A stretch of DNA of 64,000 nt from Salvelinus alpinus (Eukaryota; Chordata; Actinopteri; Salmoniformes; Salmonidae). The stretch lies in assembly GCF_045679555.1 (NCBI RefSeq), contig NC_092096.1:20560688-20624687 (forward strand). Reading direction: 5' to 3'. Position 1 is the stretch's first letter, and every line of letters starts with the position of its first letter. Below the pieces are notes generated by a model. It saw only the letters and a list, made by a program, of their open reading frames with translations, was not told the DNA's origin and made no database searches. This document shows positions 10,621 through 20,669 of the stretch, in pieces. The translations under genes and the position numbers were made by a program.

Positions 10621-11210
10621 CAGTGGTGTAAAGTACTTAAGTAAAAATACTTTAAAGTACTACTTCAGTAGTTTTTTTTGTATCTGTACTTTACTATTTT
10701 TATTGAAACCAACTTTTACTTTTACTTCACTACATTCCTAAAGAAAATAATGTACTTTTTACTCCATAATTTCCCCTGACACCCAAAAGTACTTGTTATT
10801 TTGAATGCTTAGCAGAACAGGAAAATGGTCCAATTCACACACTTATCAAGAGAACATCCATACTACCTAAACTGTCTGATTCACTAAACACAAATGCTTA
10901 GTTTGTAAATGATGTCTGAGTGTTGGAGTGTGCCCCTGGCTATCCATCTTTCTTTTTTTTACATAAATGTGTGCTGTCTGGTTTGCTTAATATAAGGAAT
11001 TTGAAATTATTTATACTTTTACTTTTGATACTTAAGTACATTTTATCAATAGCATTTATTTTGATATTTAAGTACATTTAAAACCAAATACTTTTAGACT
11101 TGTACTCAAGTAGTATTTTACTGGGTTACTCTCTTTTACTTGAGTAATTTTCTATTAAGGTATCTTTACTTTTCCTCAAGTATGACAATTTATTTATTTT
11201 TCCACCACTG
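10621..11210 (+). mobile_element. hAT-like MITE, copy 1
   Basis: The element starts CAGTGGTGTAAAGTACTTAA and ends CCACCACTG, so the termini are complementary (CAGTGGTG). It has no coding capacity and is rich in AAGTA/TACTT words. A second copy lies in opposite orientation at 12469-13021. The CAGTGGTGGAAAAAGTAC-type end is common in fish hAT-derived MITEs. I could not find a convincing 8-bp target duplication. Confidence 0.75.
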
Positions 11211-11288
11211 ATCACCTTGTTTTTGCTGTTCTCCAAATAGCATTTTAGAGTTTTAAATTGTATAGAAATGCAGTGTGTGCGTGTGTGA

Positions 11289-11652
11289 ATGTGGCTGCGT
11301 CCATGCCTGATTCTATATGTCTGTGGGGTGTTGTTCGTGTATGTGGCTGCGTCCATGCCTGACTCTGTGTGTCTGTGGGGTGTTGTTCGTGTATGTGGCT
11401 GCGTCCATGCCTGATTCTGTGTGTCTGTGGGGTGTTGTTCGTGTATGTGGCTGCGTCCATGCCTGATTCTATGTGTCTGTGGGGTGTTGTTCGTGTATGT
11501 GGCTGCGTCCATGCCTGATTCTATGTGTCTGTGGGGTGTTGTTCGTGTATGTGGCTGCGTCCATGCCTGATTCTATGTGTCTGTGGGGTGCTGTTCGTGT
11601 ATGTGGCTGCGTCCATGCCTGATTCTATGTGTCTGTGGGGTGTTGTTCATCT
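11289..11652. repeat. 52-bp minisatellite, seven copies
   Basis: A unit starting ATGTGGCTGCGTCCATGCCT recurs every 52 bp from 11289 (also 11341, 11393, 11445, 11497, 11549, 11601). Copies differ by single bases (GATTCTATGT or GACTCTGTGT). From 11653 to 12008 I see no gene, only a short (AC)n near 11927 and two degenerate precursors of the next minisatellite. Confidence 0.95.
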
Positions 11653-12008
11653 GTCTGAGCTCTCAGGATAGTTACTCAGTATCAGTTGGTAATCCTCCTT
11701 TCCTACAAACAGAGGTGTTCTTTCAATGTGGCCCCCTTAGAGACATCTTGAAGACCCCTCCACTGAGGGGGAGAGGTGACTGTTGAATCACATGCGTAGA
11801 GGAACCGAACCGGTCATTCTGGTCATCCTACACCATCTAAACTGTTAGATATGGTTTCATTGAATGGTCTGAGAGAAAAATACTTCTCCTCCCCTTTGAC
11901 CTAAAGCATCCTCACCCATTACTCACACACACACACACATCTACCCTGTTATACCTGTTACCATGGAACCATGACCTGGGACTTAGCTGTTATACCTGTT
12001 ACCATGTT

Positions 12009-12305
12009 ATCATGACCTGGGACTTAGCTGAGGTATGTGTTATCATGACCTGGGACTTAGCTGAGGTATGTGTTATCATGACCTGGGACTTAGCTGAGGT
12101 ATGTGTTATCATGACCTGGGACTTAGCTGAGGTATGTGTTATCATGACCTGGGATTTAGCTGAGGTATGTGTTATCATGACCTGGGATTTAGCTGAGGTA
12201 TGTGTTATCATGACCTGGGACTTAGCTGAGGTATGTGTTACCATGACCTGGGACTTAGCTGAGGTATATGTTACCATGACCTGGGACTTAGCTGAGGTAC
12301 AGTAT
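12009..12305. repeat. 33-bp minisatellite, nine copies
   Basis: The unit ATCATGACCTGGGACTTAGC plus TGAGGTATGTGTT repeats every 33 bp from 12009 to about 12300, with C/T and A/C variants. The period is a multiple of three and the unit lacks stops in one frame of each strand, so repetitive ORFs appear on both strands. These are not genes. Confidence 0.95.
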
Positions 12306-12468
12306 GTGCATGTCTTTCTGATGGAGTGTTTTAAAAAAAAAATACTGACATTGAGATAGTTTAATCAGTTAAACATTTACATATGAACCCACAACATTGA
12401 AGTATTTGCACAAATATTATGCTGTACTTTAAGAGTGAAGAGCAGGAGTCACCTACCTGACATAGCAG

Positions 12469-13021
12469 CAGTGGTGGAAAAAGTCCCCATTAGTCATACT
12501 TGAGTAGAAGTAAATGACTCAAGTAAAAGTGAAAGTCACCCAGTAAAATACTCCTTGAGTAAAAGTCAAAGAGTATTTGGTTTTAAATGTAGTTCAAATA
12601 TCTAAATAATGTAATTGCTAAAATATACTTAAGTATCAAATTCTATATATTAAGCAAACAAATACACAATTTTCTTGTTTTTTAATTAACGGATAGCCAG
12701 GAACACACTCCAACACTCAGACATCATTTACAAACGGAGCATATGTTTAGTGAGTCCACCAGATCAACGGCAGTAGGGATGACCAGGGATGTTCTCTTGA
12801 TAAGTGCGTGAATTGGACCATTTCTTTGTCCTGCTAAGCATTCAAAATGTAATGAGTACTTTTGGGTGTCAGGAAAAAAGTATGGAGTAAAAAGTACATA
12901 ATGTTCTTTAGGAATGTAGTGAAGTAAAAGTAAAACTTGTCAAAAATATAAATAGTAAAATAAAGTACAGATATCCCCAAAAAACTACTTAAGAAGTACT
13001 TTAAAGTATTTTACACAACTG
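12469..13021 (-). mobile_element. hAT-like MITE, copy 2 (inverted)
   Basis: Starts CAGTGGTGGAAAAAGTCC and ends in CACAACTG. Read on the minus strand it matches the element at 10621-11210 along most of its length, for example TGGAGTAAAAAGTACAT against ATGTACTTTTTACTCCA. Together the two copies form a large inverted repeat with the two minisatellites in its loop. Confidence 0.8.
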
Positions 13022-13441
13022 ATTATGGTGGAGTAACTACAATGTTGTTGAACGCTTTGATCGGTTTCCTTCCTCTCCGACAACTGAATCGACTGTATCT
13101 TTGTAGTGACTGGGTGTATTGATACACCATCCAAAGTGTAATTAATAACTTCACTCTGCTCAAAGAGATATTCAATGTCTGCATATTTTTATTTGACCCA
13201 TCTACCAATAGGTTCCCTTCTTTGCAAGGCATTGGAAAACATCCCTGGTCTTTGTGGTTGAATCTGTGTTTGAAATTCACAGCTCGGCTGAGGGACTTTA
13301 CAGATAATTATATGTTCGGGGTACTGAGATGAGATAGTGTTTACCATGATTTTTGAATGACTATCATTGCACAAAGAGTGAATCCATGAAACGTATTGTG
13401 ACTTGTTAAGCACGTTTTTACTCCTGAACTTATTTAGGCTT

Positions 13442-13833
13442 TGTCACGCACTGACCTTAGTTTTCTATGTTTTCTGTATTATTTTGGTCAGGTCAGGGTG
13501 TGACGAGGGTGGGTATGTGTGTTTTGTCCTGTCTAGGGTTTTTGTTTATCTATGGGGATTTTGTATGTCTAGGTAATGTAGGTCTATGGTGGCCTGAATT
13601 GGTTCCCAATCAAAGGCAGCTGTTTATCGTTGTCTCTGATTGGGGATCCTATTTAGGTTGCCATTTTCCATTTAGGTTTTGTGGGTTATTGTCTATGTGT
13701 AGTTGCATGTCAGCACTCATTGTAATTAGCTTCACGGTCATTTTGTTAGTTTGTTTAGTGTTCTTTATTTATTAAAGACTAATGTACTCATATCACGCTG
13801 CACCTTGGTCTCCTCACTATGACGAACATGACA
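13442..13833 (+). mobile_element. Solo LTR inside the Tc1 remnant
   Basis: 392 bp from TGTCACGCACTGACC to ACATGACA. The left target copy is GGCTT at 13437-13441. The right copy is split by the next insertion: GG at 13834-13835 and CTT at 14370-14374 once the miniature element and its own duplication are removed. It belongs to the same LTR family as 55683-56117 (+) and 47115-47549 (-), sharing the CTGACCTTAG/CTGGCCTTAG start and CTCATATCACGCTGC-like end. Confidence 0.85.
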
Positions 13834-13835
13834 GG

Positions 13836-14367
13836 TGTAACGGATGTGAAATGGCTAGCTAGTTAGCGGGTACGCGCTAGTAGCATTTCAATCAGTTACG
13901 TCACTTGCTCTGAGACCTATAAGTAGTGTTGCCCCTTGCTCTGCAAGGGCCGTGGCCTTTGTGGAGCGATGGGTAACGATGCTTCGTGGGTGTCAGTTGT
14001 TGATGTGTGCAGAGGGTCCCTGGTTCGCGCCCGAGGTCGGGGCGAGGGGACGTACTAAAGTTATACTGTTACATTGATGCTGTTGACCCAGATCACTGGT
14101 TGCTGCGGAAAAGGAGGAGGTTAAAAGGGGGGTGAGTGTAACGGATGTGAAATGGCTAGCTAGTTAGCGGGTACGCGCTAGTAGCATTTCAATCAGTTAC
14201 GTCACTTGCTCTGAGACCTATAAGTAGTGTTGCCCCTTGCTCTGCAAGGGCCGTGGCCTTTGTGGAGCGATGGGTAACGATGCTTCGTGGGTGTCAGTTG
14301 TTGATGTGTGCAGAGGGTCCCTGGTTCGCGTCGGGGCGAGGGGACGTACTAAAGTTATACTGTTACA
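13836..14367 (+). mobile_element. TRIM-like miniature LTR retrotransposon
   Basis: Two nearly identical direct repeats, 13836-14073 (238 bp) and 14137-14367 (231 bp), run from TGTAACGGATGTGAAATGG to ATACTGTTACA. Only 63 bp separate them. These begin with a degenerate primer-binding site (TTGATGCTGTTGACCCAGAT) resembling the complement of the tRNA-His 3' end and finish in a polypurine tract AAAAGGGGGGTGAG. CAGG flanks both sides (13832-13835 and 14368-14371). There is no coding capacity. A solo LTR of the same family lies at 62663-62860. TRIM elements are defined by short LTRs around only a primer site and a purine tract; this fits. Confidence 0.8.
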
Positions 14368-14689
14368 CAGGCTTGCCATAAAGGGGTTGAATACTTATTT
14401 AATTATTTCAGCTTTTCATTTTGTATTAATTTGTAAACATTTTGATAATATAATTGCACTTTGACATTATGGGGTATTGTGTGTAAACCAGTAACAAAAC
14501 ATCTAAATGTAATCCATTAGTAATTCAGGCTGTAACAACAAAATGTGGAAAAAGTCAAGGGGTGTGAATACTTTCTGAAGGCGCTGTAGAAGGTTAGAAG
14601 GTGTTAGAAACAGTCTAAATGTCAGACAGTGATTCAGAGGTCACGGTCACCTTACTAATGGATAACAACTAAGGTTACAGTATGCCTAC

Positions 14690-16500
14690 TCTATTGCTAT
14701 TATCTGAAAGCTACCAGAATACTCAGCCCTAAAACAAACACACCTGTTTTGCCATGAAAGTTGCCAAAAATGTAGTAACAGCTCAGGTGGAATGCCATCC
14801 GGGCCAGGTGATTTCCCCTTTTTAGCACCTTTCAGTGCTGACTCCAGTTCCTCTAATGAGATGGGTCGGCCCAGATCCGCAGATTGCTTCTCCTCCAATA
14901 CGGGCAAATCAAGATGATCTAAAAACTGCATTTGTCTGGTTCAAACTGGATATAAGATTTAAAAACTCCTGGTAAAAAGACTGAAATGTTGCATTCATTT
15001 CCTGTGGGTCAGAAAGTAAGCCTTTAACCGGGGATTAAATAGATTCTATAGAAGTACAAGATTCACCTTGTTTCAATTTTAAGGCTAGAAGCCTGCCTGG
15101 TTTGCTCATTAAAATGATAGTTCTGCCTCACTCTATGCATGTGTCATGTGTTAGTTGTGCAGAGGTGAGAACGGAGTCAGGCACAGAACACAGGGATCAC
15201 AAACCCTAACACAACAGACTAACACAGAACCGGGAACAATCACGCACAAAACATAATGAGAACCAGAGGGTTAAATAGGGAAATAATAATAACGTAATGG
15301 GAACCAGGTGTGTACAATCAAGACATTACAAATGGAAAAAGAAACGTGGATCGGTGGCAGCTAGAAAGCCGGTGACGACGACCGCCGAACGCCGCCCGAT
15401 CAAGGAGAGGCACCAACTTCGGCGGAAGTCGTGACAGCATGATGAACTCAGCTCTCCTTAATAAATCATTCAGTTCCAGTTTAATCACCCTTAAGTCATT
15501 GCTGACATTATTTGAGTAATTCCTTTTCAGGTTTTGTTGAAGTGATTAAAATTTTTCCTCCAATAACTTGATTCAGTGATTCCTGGCTTTATTGAGGTCA
15601 GATGCAAAATAAGATGTAAAGTCTGTGATTAACCCTTTAGTTGCCATCCATATAAACCTGGGGTCCTCTACAGAGTCCTTGTTTTTTCTAAGAATGCAAA
15701 TTGAAATTCATCCACGAACAATTCATTTTGAAGAAGGGTCGTATTACAACGGCAACGTTTTGTTTTATTTACCTTAAAGCTCACATCCACTTGTGTAACC
15801 AGGGGATTATGATCTGAAAGCGTCGCAGGCAATATTTTTATTGGCGTGACGCACATACTTAGAGTGCGTGAGAATAGAGAACAATCAATTCTAGAGTATG
15901 ATTTGTGATATGCAGAAAAACAGGTATAATCTTTGATGGCCGGATTCTGAACTCGCCACACAGAGATATTGAGACGTTCCGTCATTCCATTCAATTGATG
16001 CTGATTGTTGGGCATGTGAAAACCTTTGTGTGGATCTATCAAGGTTGAGATTGAAAACTGCATTCATATCTGCCCTTATGACCAATTCATACTCTGAAAG
16101 TGATAACAATTCTTTGGTAAGCCCAGCGAAAAAGCTGTCCTCAAAAACAGCGGGTGCATAGATAGACACAAATGCTACTTTCTTACCATAGATGTGTAAA
16201 TGTAAGCTAAGTGGCCTGAAGTATCCTTGCTAGTCTTTTCGATAACTAAAGTTATATTCCTTTTAATCAAAATAACCAGGCCTTTTGACTTAGCAGCTCC
16301 ACTAGTGGAAGCAGCAACTTTATACACCTTATCCTGTAAGCGATGGATATCTCCTACTCGCAAATGAGATTCCTGGATAAATACAATATCAATATTTTTA
16401 TGACTCATTAAGTCTAAACATTGAATTCCCTTCATTTTTGCATTCAACCCACACACATTCAGGCATAAAAGAGACAGCTTAACCATTGTCAAAAACAATC
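14690..16500 (-). mobile_element. L1-like LINE ORF2 fragment, minus strand
   Basis: Read on the minus strand from 16498, an apurinic endonuclease-like domain begins (LSLLCLNVCGLNAKMKGIQC, then IVFIQESHL) and continues at 16169-15668 (VSIYAPAVFEDSFF). The start of an RT domain follows at about 14931-14750 (SLEELESALKGAKKGKSPG, DGIPPELL). Several stops and frame changes make it inactive, and it ends before the catalytic RT motifs. It is interrupted by a solo LTR at 15142-15436. The L1/Tx1 group fits best because the endonuclease text has the CLNVCGLNA start. Confidence 0.8.
15142..15436 (-). mobile_element. Solo LTR in the L1-like LINE
   Basis: 295 bp from TGTCATGTGTTAG to GAAGTCGTGACA, flanked by the target duplication GCATG (15137-15141 and 15437-15441). 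Its right third (GGATCGGTGGCAGCTAG, then GACGACGACCGCCGA) closely matches the LTRs of the intact Gypsy element at 56297-61403, and its end matches the solo LTR at 48426-48811. It is therefore a diverged solo LTR of that lineage, inserted in the same orientation. Confidence 0.85.
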
Positions 16501-16569
16501 CTGTTAATTACGAGTTGAACTGAAATTTGTGTGTTTTTGCAAGATTTTTTTAATGTTATGTTTTTGCAA

Positions 16570-17381
16570 CATACTAATCAAATCAAACTTTTAGACTTGT
16601 GCGCCGAATACAACAGGTATACAACCTTATCGCGAAATGCTTACTTACGAGCCCTTAACCAACAATGCAGTTCAAGAAAGAGTTAAGAAAATATTTACCA
16701 AATAAACTAAAGTTAAAAATAATAAAAAGTAACAAAATAAAATAACGAGGCTATATACAGGGGGTACAGGAGTCAATGTGCGGGGTGACAGGTTAGTCGA
16801 GGTACATGTAGGTAGGGGTAAAATGACTATGCATAGATAATAAACAGCGAGTAGCAGCAGTGTAAAAACAAATGGGGGGAGTGGGGGGGTTAATGTAAAT
16901 AGTTCAGGTGGCCATTTGATTTATTGAGCCTGTTGGTCCTAGACTTGGTGCTCCGGTACAGCTTGCAGTGCGATAGCAGAAAGAACAGTCTATGACTTGG
17001 GTAACTGGAGTCATTGATAATTTTTTGGCCTTTCCTCTTTCCTCTAGTATATAGGTCCTGGATGGCAGGAAGCTTGGCCCCAGTGAGGTACCGGGCCATA
17101 CGCACTACCCTCTGTAGCACCTTACGGTCAGATGCCGAGCAGTTGCCATACCAGGCAGTGATGCAACCGGTCATGATGCTCTCGATGGTGCAGCTGTAGA
17201 ATCCTTTGAGGATCTGGGGACCCATGCCAAATCTTTTCAGGCTGCTGAGGGGGAAAAGGTGTTGTCGTGCCCTCTTCACGACTGTCTTGGTGTGTTTGGA
17301 CCATGATAGTTAGTTGGTGATGTGGACACCAAGGAACTTGAAACTCTCGACCCGCTCCACTACAGCCCCGTCGATGGATTG
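16570..17381 (-). mobile_element. Rex1-like LINE 3' end, minus strand
   Basis: On the minus strand a 129-codon frame (17279-16890) carries the C-terminal text of the Rex1-like RT (FYSCTIESIMTGCITAWYGN, LQRVVRMARYL, DSSYPSHRLF). The family's 3' untranslated tail follows down to about 16580 (contains TGTTGGTTAAGGGCTCGTAAG in complement). A related tail lies at 31690-32137. The copy is 5'-truncated, as usual for LINEs, and abuts an L2-like tail at about 17382. Confidence 0.85.
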
Positions 17382-18285
17382 TGCCGTGGTGGAGATCTTT
17401 GTGGGCTATACTCGGCCTTGCCTCAGGATGGCAAGTTGGTGGTTGAAGAAATCCCTCTAGTGGTGTTGGGGCTGTGCTTTGGCAAAGTGGGTGGGGTTAT
17501 ATCCTTCCTGTTTGGCCCTGTCCGGGGGTATCATCGGATGGGGCCACAGTGTCTCCTGACCCCTCCTGTCTCAGCCTCCAGTATTTATGCTGCAGTAGTT
17601 TATGTGTCGGGGGGCTAGGGTCAGTTTGTTATATCTGGAGTACTTCTCCTGTCTTATCCGGTGTCCTGTGTGAATTTAAGTATGCTCTCTCTAATTCTCT
17701 CTTTCTCTCTTTCTTTCTCTCTCTCGGAGGACCTGAGCCCTAGGACCATGCCTCAGGACTACCTGGCATGATGACTCCTTGCTGTCTCCAGTCCACCTGG
17801 CCGTGCTGCTGCTCCAGTTTCAACTGTTCTGCCTGCGGCTATGGAACCCTGACCTGTTCCAGACCTGCTGTTTTCAACTCTCTAGGGACTGCAGGAGCGG
17901 TAGAGATACTCTTAATGATCGGCTATGAAAAGCCAACTGACATTTACTCATGAGGTGCTGATTTGCTGCACCCTCGACAACTACTGTGATTATTATTATT
18001 TGACCATGCTGGTAATTTATGAACATTTGAACATCTTGGCCATGTTCTGTTATAATCTCCACCCGGCACAGCCAGAAGAGGACTGGCTACCCCTCATAGC
18101 CTGGTTCCTCTCTAGGTTTCTTCCTAGGTTTTGGCCTTTCTAGGGAGTTTTTCCTAGCCACCGTGCTTCTACACCTGCATTGCTTGCTGTTTGGGGTTTT
18201 AGGCTGGGTTTCTGTACAGCACTTTGAGATATCAGCTGATGTAAGAAGGGCTGTATAAATACATTTGATTTGATTGATTTTGATT
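17382..18285 (+). mobile_element. L2-like LINE 3' tail, copy A
   Basis: Non-coding 3' region of the LINE whose coding part is at 23786-25509. It shares with 25740-26325 the text GAGATCTTTGTGGGCTATAC, GGGGGGCTAGGGTCAGT and CTCGGAGGACCTGAGCCC. It ends with CTGTATAAATACATTTGATT and a TTGATT-rich tail, which is the LINE 3' terminus. A third copy is reversed at 21090-21470. A CT-rich microsatellite lies at about 17690-17723. Confidence 0.8.
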
Positions 18286-18378
18286 CCATAACCACCTGAT
18301 GGAAACTTAAATATATTTAAAATAAAATAAAACTGATCTCACACCTCCATTTCATCCCTCCATCTCTCCCTCCTACAG

Positions 18379-18593
18379 GTAATGATGCACCAGATGTTGA
18401 CTGTCTGACCCTGGCTGGGCTGAGTGCAGTACCCCGGGACGCTCCAGTGGTGGCGATCAACGCTGCTAAATACTCCTGCCACAGTGCTGCAGGCCTGGGG
18501 GCCGTGAGGGAGTTTTCTGAACACATCCTGCTGCTCAAGAAGAAGGCCAAGTCTCAGATGGAACAGGACCGTATCCACAGAAATACATTCTAA
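18379..18593 (+). CDS. Terminal coding exon of an unidentified gene
   Basis: A strong splice acceptor (pyrimidine-rich CATCCCTCCATCTCTCCCTC then CTACAG, AG at 18377-18378) is followed by a 70-codon open frame ending in TAA at 18591-18593. It begins with two bases completing a codon from an upstream exon. The peptide is not repetitive and not transposon-like: NDAPDVDCLTLAGLSAVP early, VVAINAAKYSCHSAAGLG in the middle, and a charged helical end (SEHILLLKKKAKSQMEQD). GC content is higher than in the flanks, as expected of coding sequence. I do not recognise the protein. No upstream exons are visible nearby; the 18 kb to the left is mostly transposons. It could be a real gene end on the plus strand or a relic. 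Confidence 0.55.
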
Positions 18594-18866
18594 ATGCTAG
18601 AATGTGTTCTAAAGTCACAGAGATCCATTCTAAAGTCTAGAATGTGTTCTAAAGTCACAGAGATCCATTCTAAACTCTAGAATGTGTTCTAAAGTCACAG
18701 AGATCCATTCTTGACTGTAGAATGTGTTCTAAAGTCACAGAGATCCATTCTAAACGCTAGAATGTGTTCTAAAGTCACAGAGATCCATTCTAAACTCTAG
18801 AATGTGTTCTAAAGTCACAGAGATCCATTCTTGACTGTAGAACGTGTTCTAAAGCAGGCATGGGCA
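18594..18866. repeat. 40-bp tandem repeat at the exon's 3' end
   Basis: The unit AATGTGTTCTAAAGTCACAG plus AGATCCATTCTAAAGTCTAG repeats every 40 bp from 18601 for about six and a half copies. The stop codon of the preceding exon lies in CATTCTAA, which is itself part of the unit, so the array begins at the coding end. Copies differ mainly in CTAAACTCTAG versus TTGACTGTAG. Confidence 0.93.
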
Positions 18867-19045
18867 AACTTTTTGGCTTGAGGGCCGAACAGATTTGTTG
18901 GGGACCGATTTGTTTGTCGAAATCAATTTCTGGGCCAGAAAAAGGGTCCTTTATGACCTGGAGTGTTTTCTTACCCAGAATAATAATTTCCCGCCAAAAA
19001 ACATTCTCATTCTAAACTTCACACGTAAACTGGAAGAGTTGCATT
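18867..19045. repeat. Fragment of a hAT-like dispersed repeat
   Basis: The text GGCATGGGCAAACTTTTTGG followed by GGGCCGAACAGATTTGTTGG resembles the start of hAT-derived repeats common in vertebrates. No opposite terminus was found. Low-confidence call. Confidence 0.35.
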
Positions 19046-19165
19046 CTCAATTGCATACTCCTCGCACCCACTCTCCCCGTCTCCTTCTCTTCCCTCTGAC
19101 CTTCTCCTCCAATGGTTTTTGAGAAGGAGACGAGGAGAGAGGACTCGAGGAATATGCAATTGAGA
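19046..19165. repeat. Imperfect 120-bp palindrome
   Basis: TCTCAATTGCATACTCCTCG at the left is complementary to CGAGGAATATGCAATTGAGA at the right, and inner blocks (GTCTCCTTCTC and GAGAAGGAGACGA) also pair. Pieces of the same text recur at about 20395-20512. It may be a foldback mobile element. The ORFs across it are not protein-like. From 19166 to 19517 I see no gene. Confidence 0.75.
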
Positions 19166-19517
19166 ACATACCCTTGTCATTCATTGTCATGTAAAAAAAG
19201 GAGTTGACAAGAAAGCAGTAACAGACTGACACTCAGGATATTGTATTCTAAACTGCATTCTATCAATCAGACAAACCCTCTGAACTCATGCCTGGGACAA
19301 ACATCAGACAAAGTGACAATAAAGCTTATTATCATCTCTACTTTCTCTGGGGTTCTAAAAAGAAGTATATTTACTCACTTTCATGCACTTGGCTCAGGCT
19401 GAAATGGTTTTTACAGGTTGTCAGGTCAGTGTAGTTTGGGTTTTATATCACTACACGTTGTGTTGACATATACAGTATGTACTTTTTTAATTGTCTTTGT
19501 TTTAATGAAAGGAAGTA

Positions 19518-19645
19518 TATACACTGAGTGTTCAAAACATTATGAATACCTCCTCTATTTTTGCCATAGACTGACCAGGTGAAAGATATGATCCCTTATT
19601 GATGTCACTTGTTAAATCCATCAGTGTAGATGAAGGGGAGGAAAT
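19518..19645. repeat. Deleted relative of the repeat at 8096-8600
   Basis: Starts ACACTGAGTGTTCAAAACAT and contains GACTGACCAGGTGAAAG and CACTTGTTAAATCCATCAG. Only the two ends of the family seem to be kept, joined into about 130 bp. Confidence 0.65.
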
Positions 19646-19672
19646 ATATATATAAGGTCTTTAATCATACCT

Positions 19673-19866
19673 GGGGTGGCAGGGTAGCCTAGTGTGTTGG
19701 GCTAGTAACCAAAAGGTTGCAAGTTCAAATCCCTGAGCCGACAAGGTACAAAATCTGCCGTTCTGCCCCTGAACAAGGCAATTAACCCACTGTTCCTAGG
19801 CCATCATTGAAAATAAGATTTTGTTCTAAACTGACTTGCCTTGCCTTAAATAAAGGTAAAATCAGA
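19673..19866 (+). mobile_element. tRNA-derived SINE, HpaI-type
   Basis: A tRNA-like head (GGCAGGGTAGCCTAGTG, then GGTTGCAAGTTCAAATCC as B box) is followed by the HpaI-family body (CTGCCCCTGAACAAGGCA, CCTAGGCCATCATTGAAAAT) and the tail TTAAATAAAGGTAAAAT. The diagnostic GTTAAC is mutated to ATTAAC here. Another copy lies at 63637-63825. The tRNA-like part is not a functional tRNA gene. Confidence 0.85.
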
Positions 19867-20079
19867 TGTTGATTGTTTTTGAAGTAGGACATTGGTTTGA
19901 GTTGTTTTGACATTCTTGTTGGTTTTATTGGTTACTATTGTACTGTATTTTCCTGCAGTTTGTTTGTTAAATGTTATATGATGTTCTCATAAATTGAAGA
20001 AAACTAGATAAATATATTGTGTCATGGAGTCATTATCTAATGGGACAGTTGACATACACCTTTTTACCACCAGAGGGTA

Positions 20080-20372
20080 GCCTAACGTCTCAGTTGAAGG
20101 AAACCCATTGGACAGCCTAACGTCTCAGTTGAAAAACCCATTGGACAGCCTAACGTCTCAGTTGAAAAACCCATTGGACAGCCTAACACCTCAGTTGAAA
20201 AACCCATTGGACAGCCTAACACCTCAGTTGAAAAACCCATTGGACAGCCTAACACCTCAGTTGAAGGAAACCCATTGGACAGCCTAACGTCTCAGTTGAA
20301 GGAAACCCATTGGACAGCCTAACACCTCAGTTGAAGGAAACCCATTGGACAGCCTAACATTTCAGTTGAAGG
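20080..20372. repeat. 33/35-bp minisatellite, nine copies
   Basis: The unit CCTAACGTCTCAGTTGAA followed by AACCCATTGGACAG occurs nine times. Two forms alternate, 33 bp (GAAAAACCC) and 35 bp (GAAGGAAACCC), and the fifth to seventh bases vary (CGTC, CACC, CATT). It is followed by foldback-like text shared with 19046-19165. Confidence 0.93.
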
Positions 20373-20669
20373 ACAGACAGGGATTTCAATTCCATTCTCC
20401 TCGCTTCCTCTCATCTTCTTGCCAAAACCCATTGGATGAGAAAGCCTGAAGTCCCACCCCCTCTAACCTTCTCCTCCAATGGGTTTTGAGAAGGAGTATG
20501 CAATTGAGATCTTCCCAGGGAGGACAAAATGCCCCTGGTCATTAGTGAGTTTAATGTGTGAAAGTTAAATATTTCTAAAAAATATATTTTGAATTTCGCG
20601 CCCTGCACTTGGAAGGGCTGTTGTCATAAGTGTACCGGCACCGCCCTGTCAAAGGCGAAGTTAAATAAA

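Larger units (their letters stand above)
13022..14590 (+). mobile_element. Tc1/mariner-like element remnant with nested LTR insertions
   Basis: The flanks 13022-13436 and 14372-14590 belong together: the left part contains ACCCATCTACCAATAGGT-like text and ends CTTATTTAGGCTT, and the right part continues GCCATAAAGGGGTTGAATAC and ends in the typical Tc1 terminus TACTTTCTGAAGGCGCTGTA. I recognise both as one common salmonid Tc1-type family without coding capacity here. Its left terminus is missing at the MITE border. A solo LTR and a miniature LTR element sit inside it. Confidence 0.75.

Noticed and set aside
11126..11512. Minus-strand ORF with repeated MDAATYTNNTPQTHRIRH-like text
   Set aside because: Translation of the 52-bp minisatellite, which crosses frames; not a gene.
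12012..12359. Repetitive ORF (MTWDLAEVCVI units) and its minus-strand counterpart at 11999-12277
   Set aside because: Both are products of a 33-bp minisatellite whose period is a multiple of three; no start context or unique sequence supports a protein.
18317..18578. Two minus-strand ORFs over the 18.4-kb exon
   Set aside because: They are the antisense of the plus-strand exon, which has a splice acceptor and a better codon pattern.
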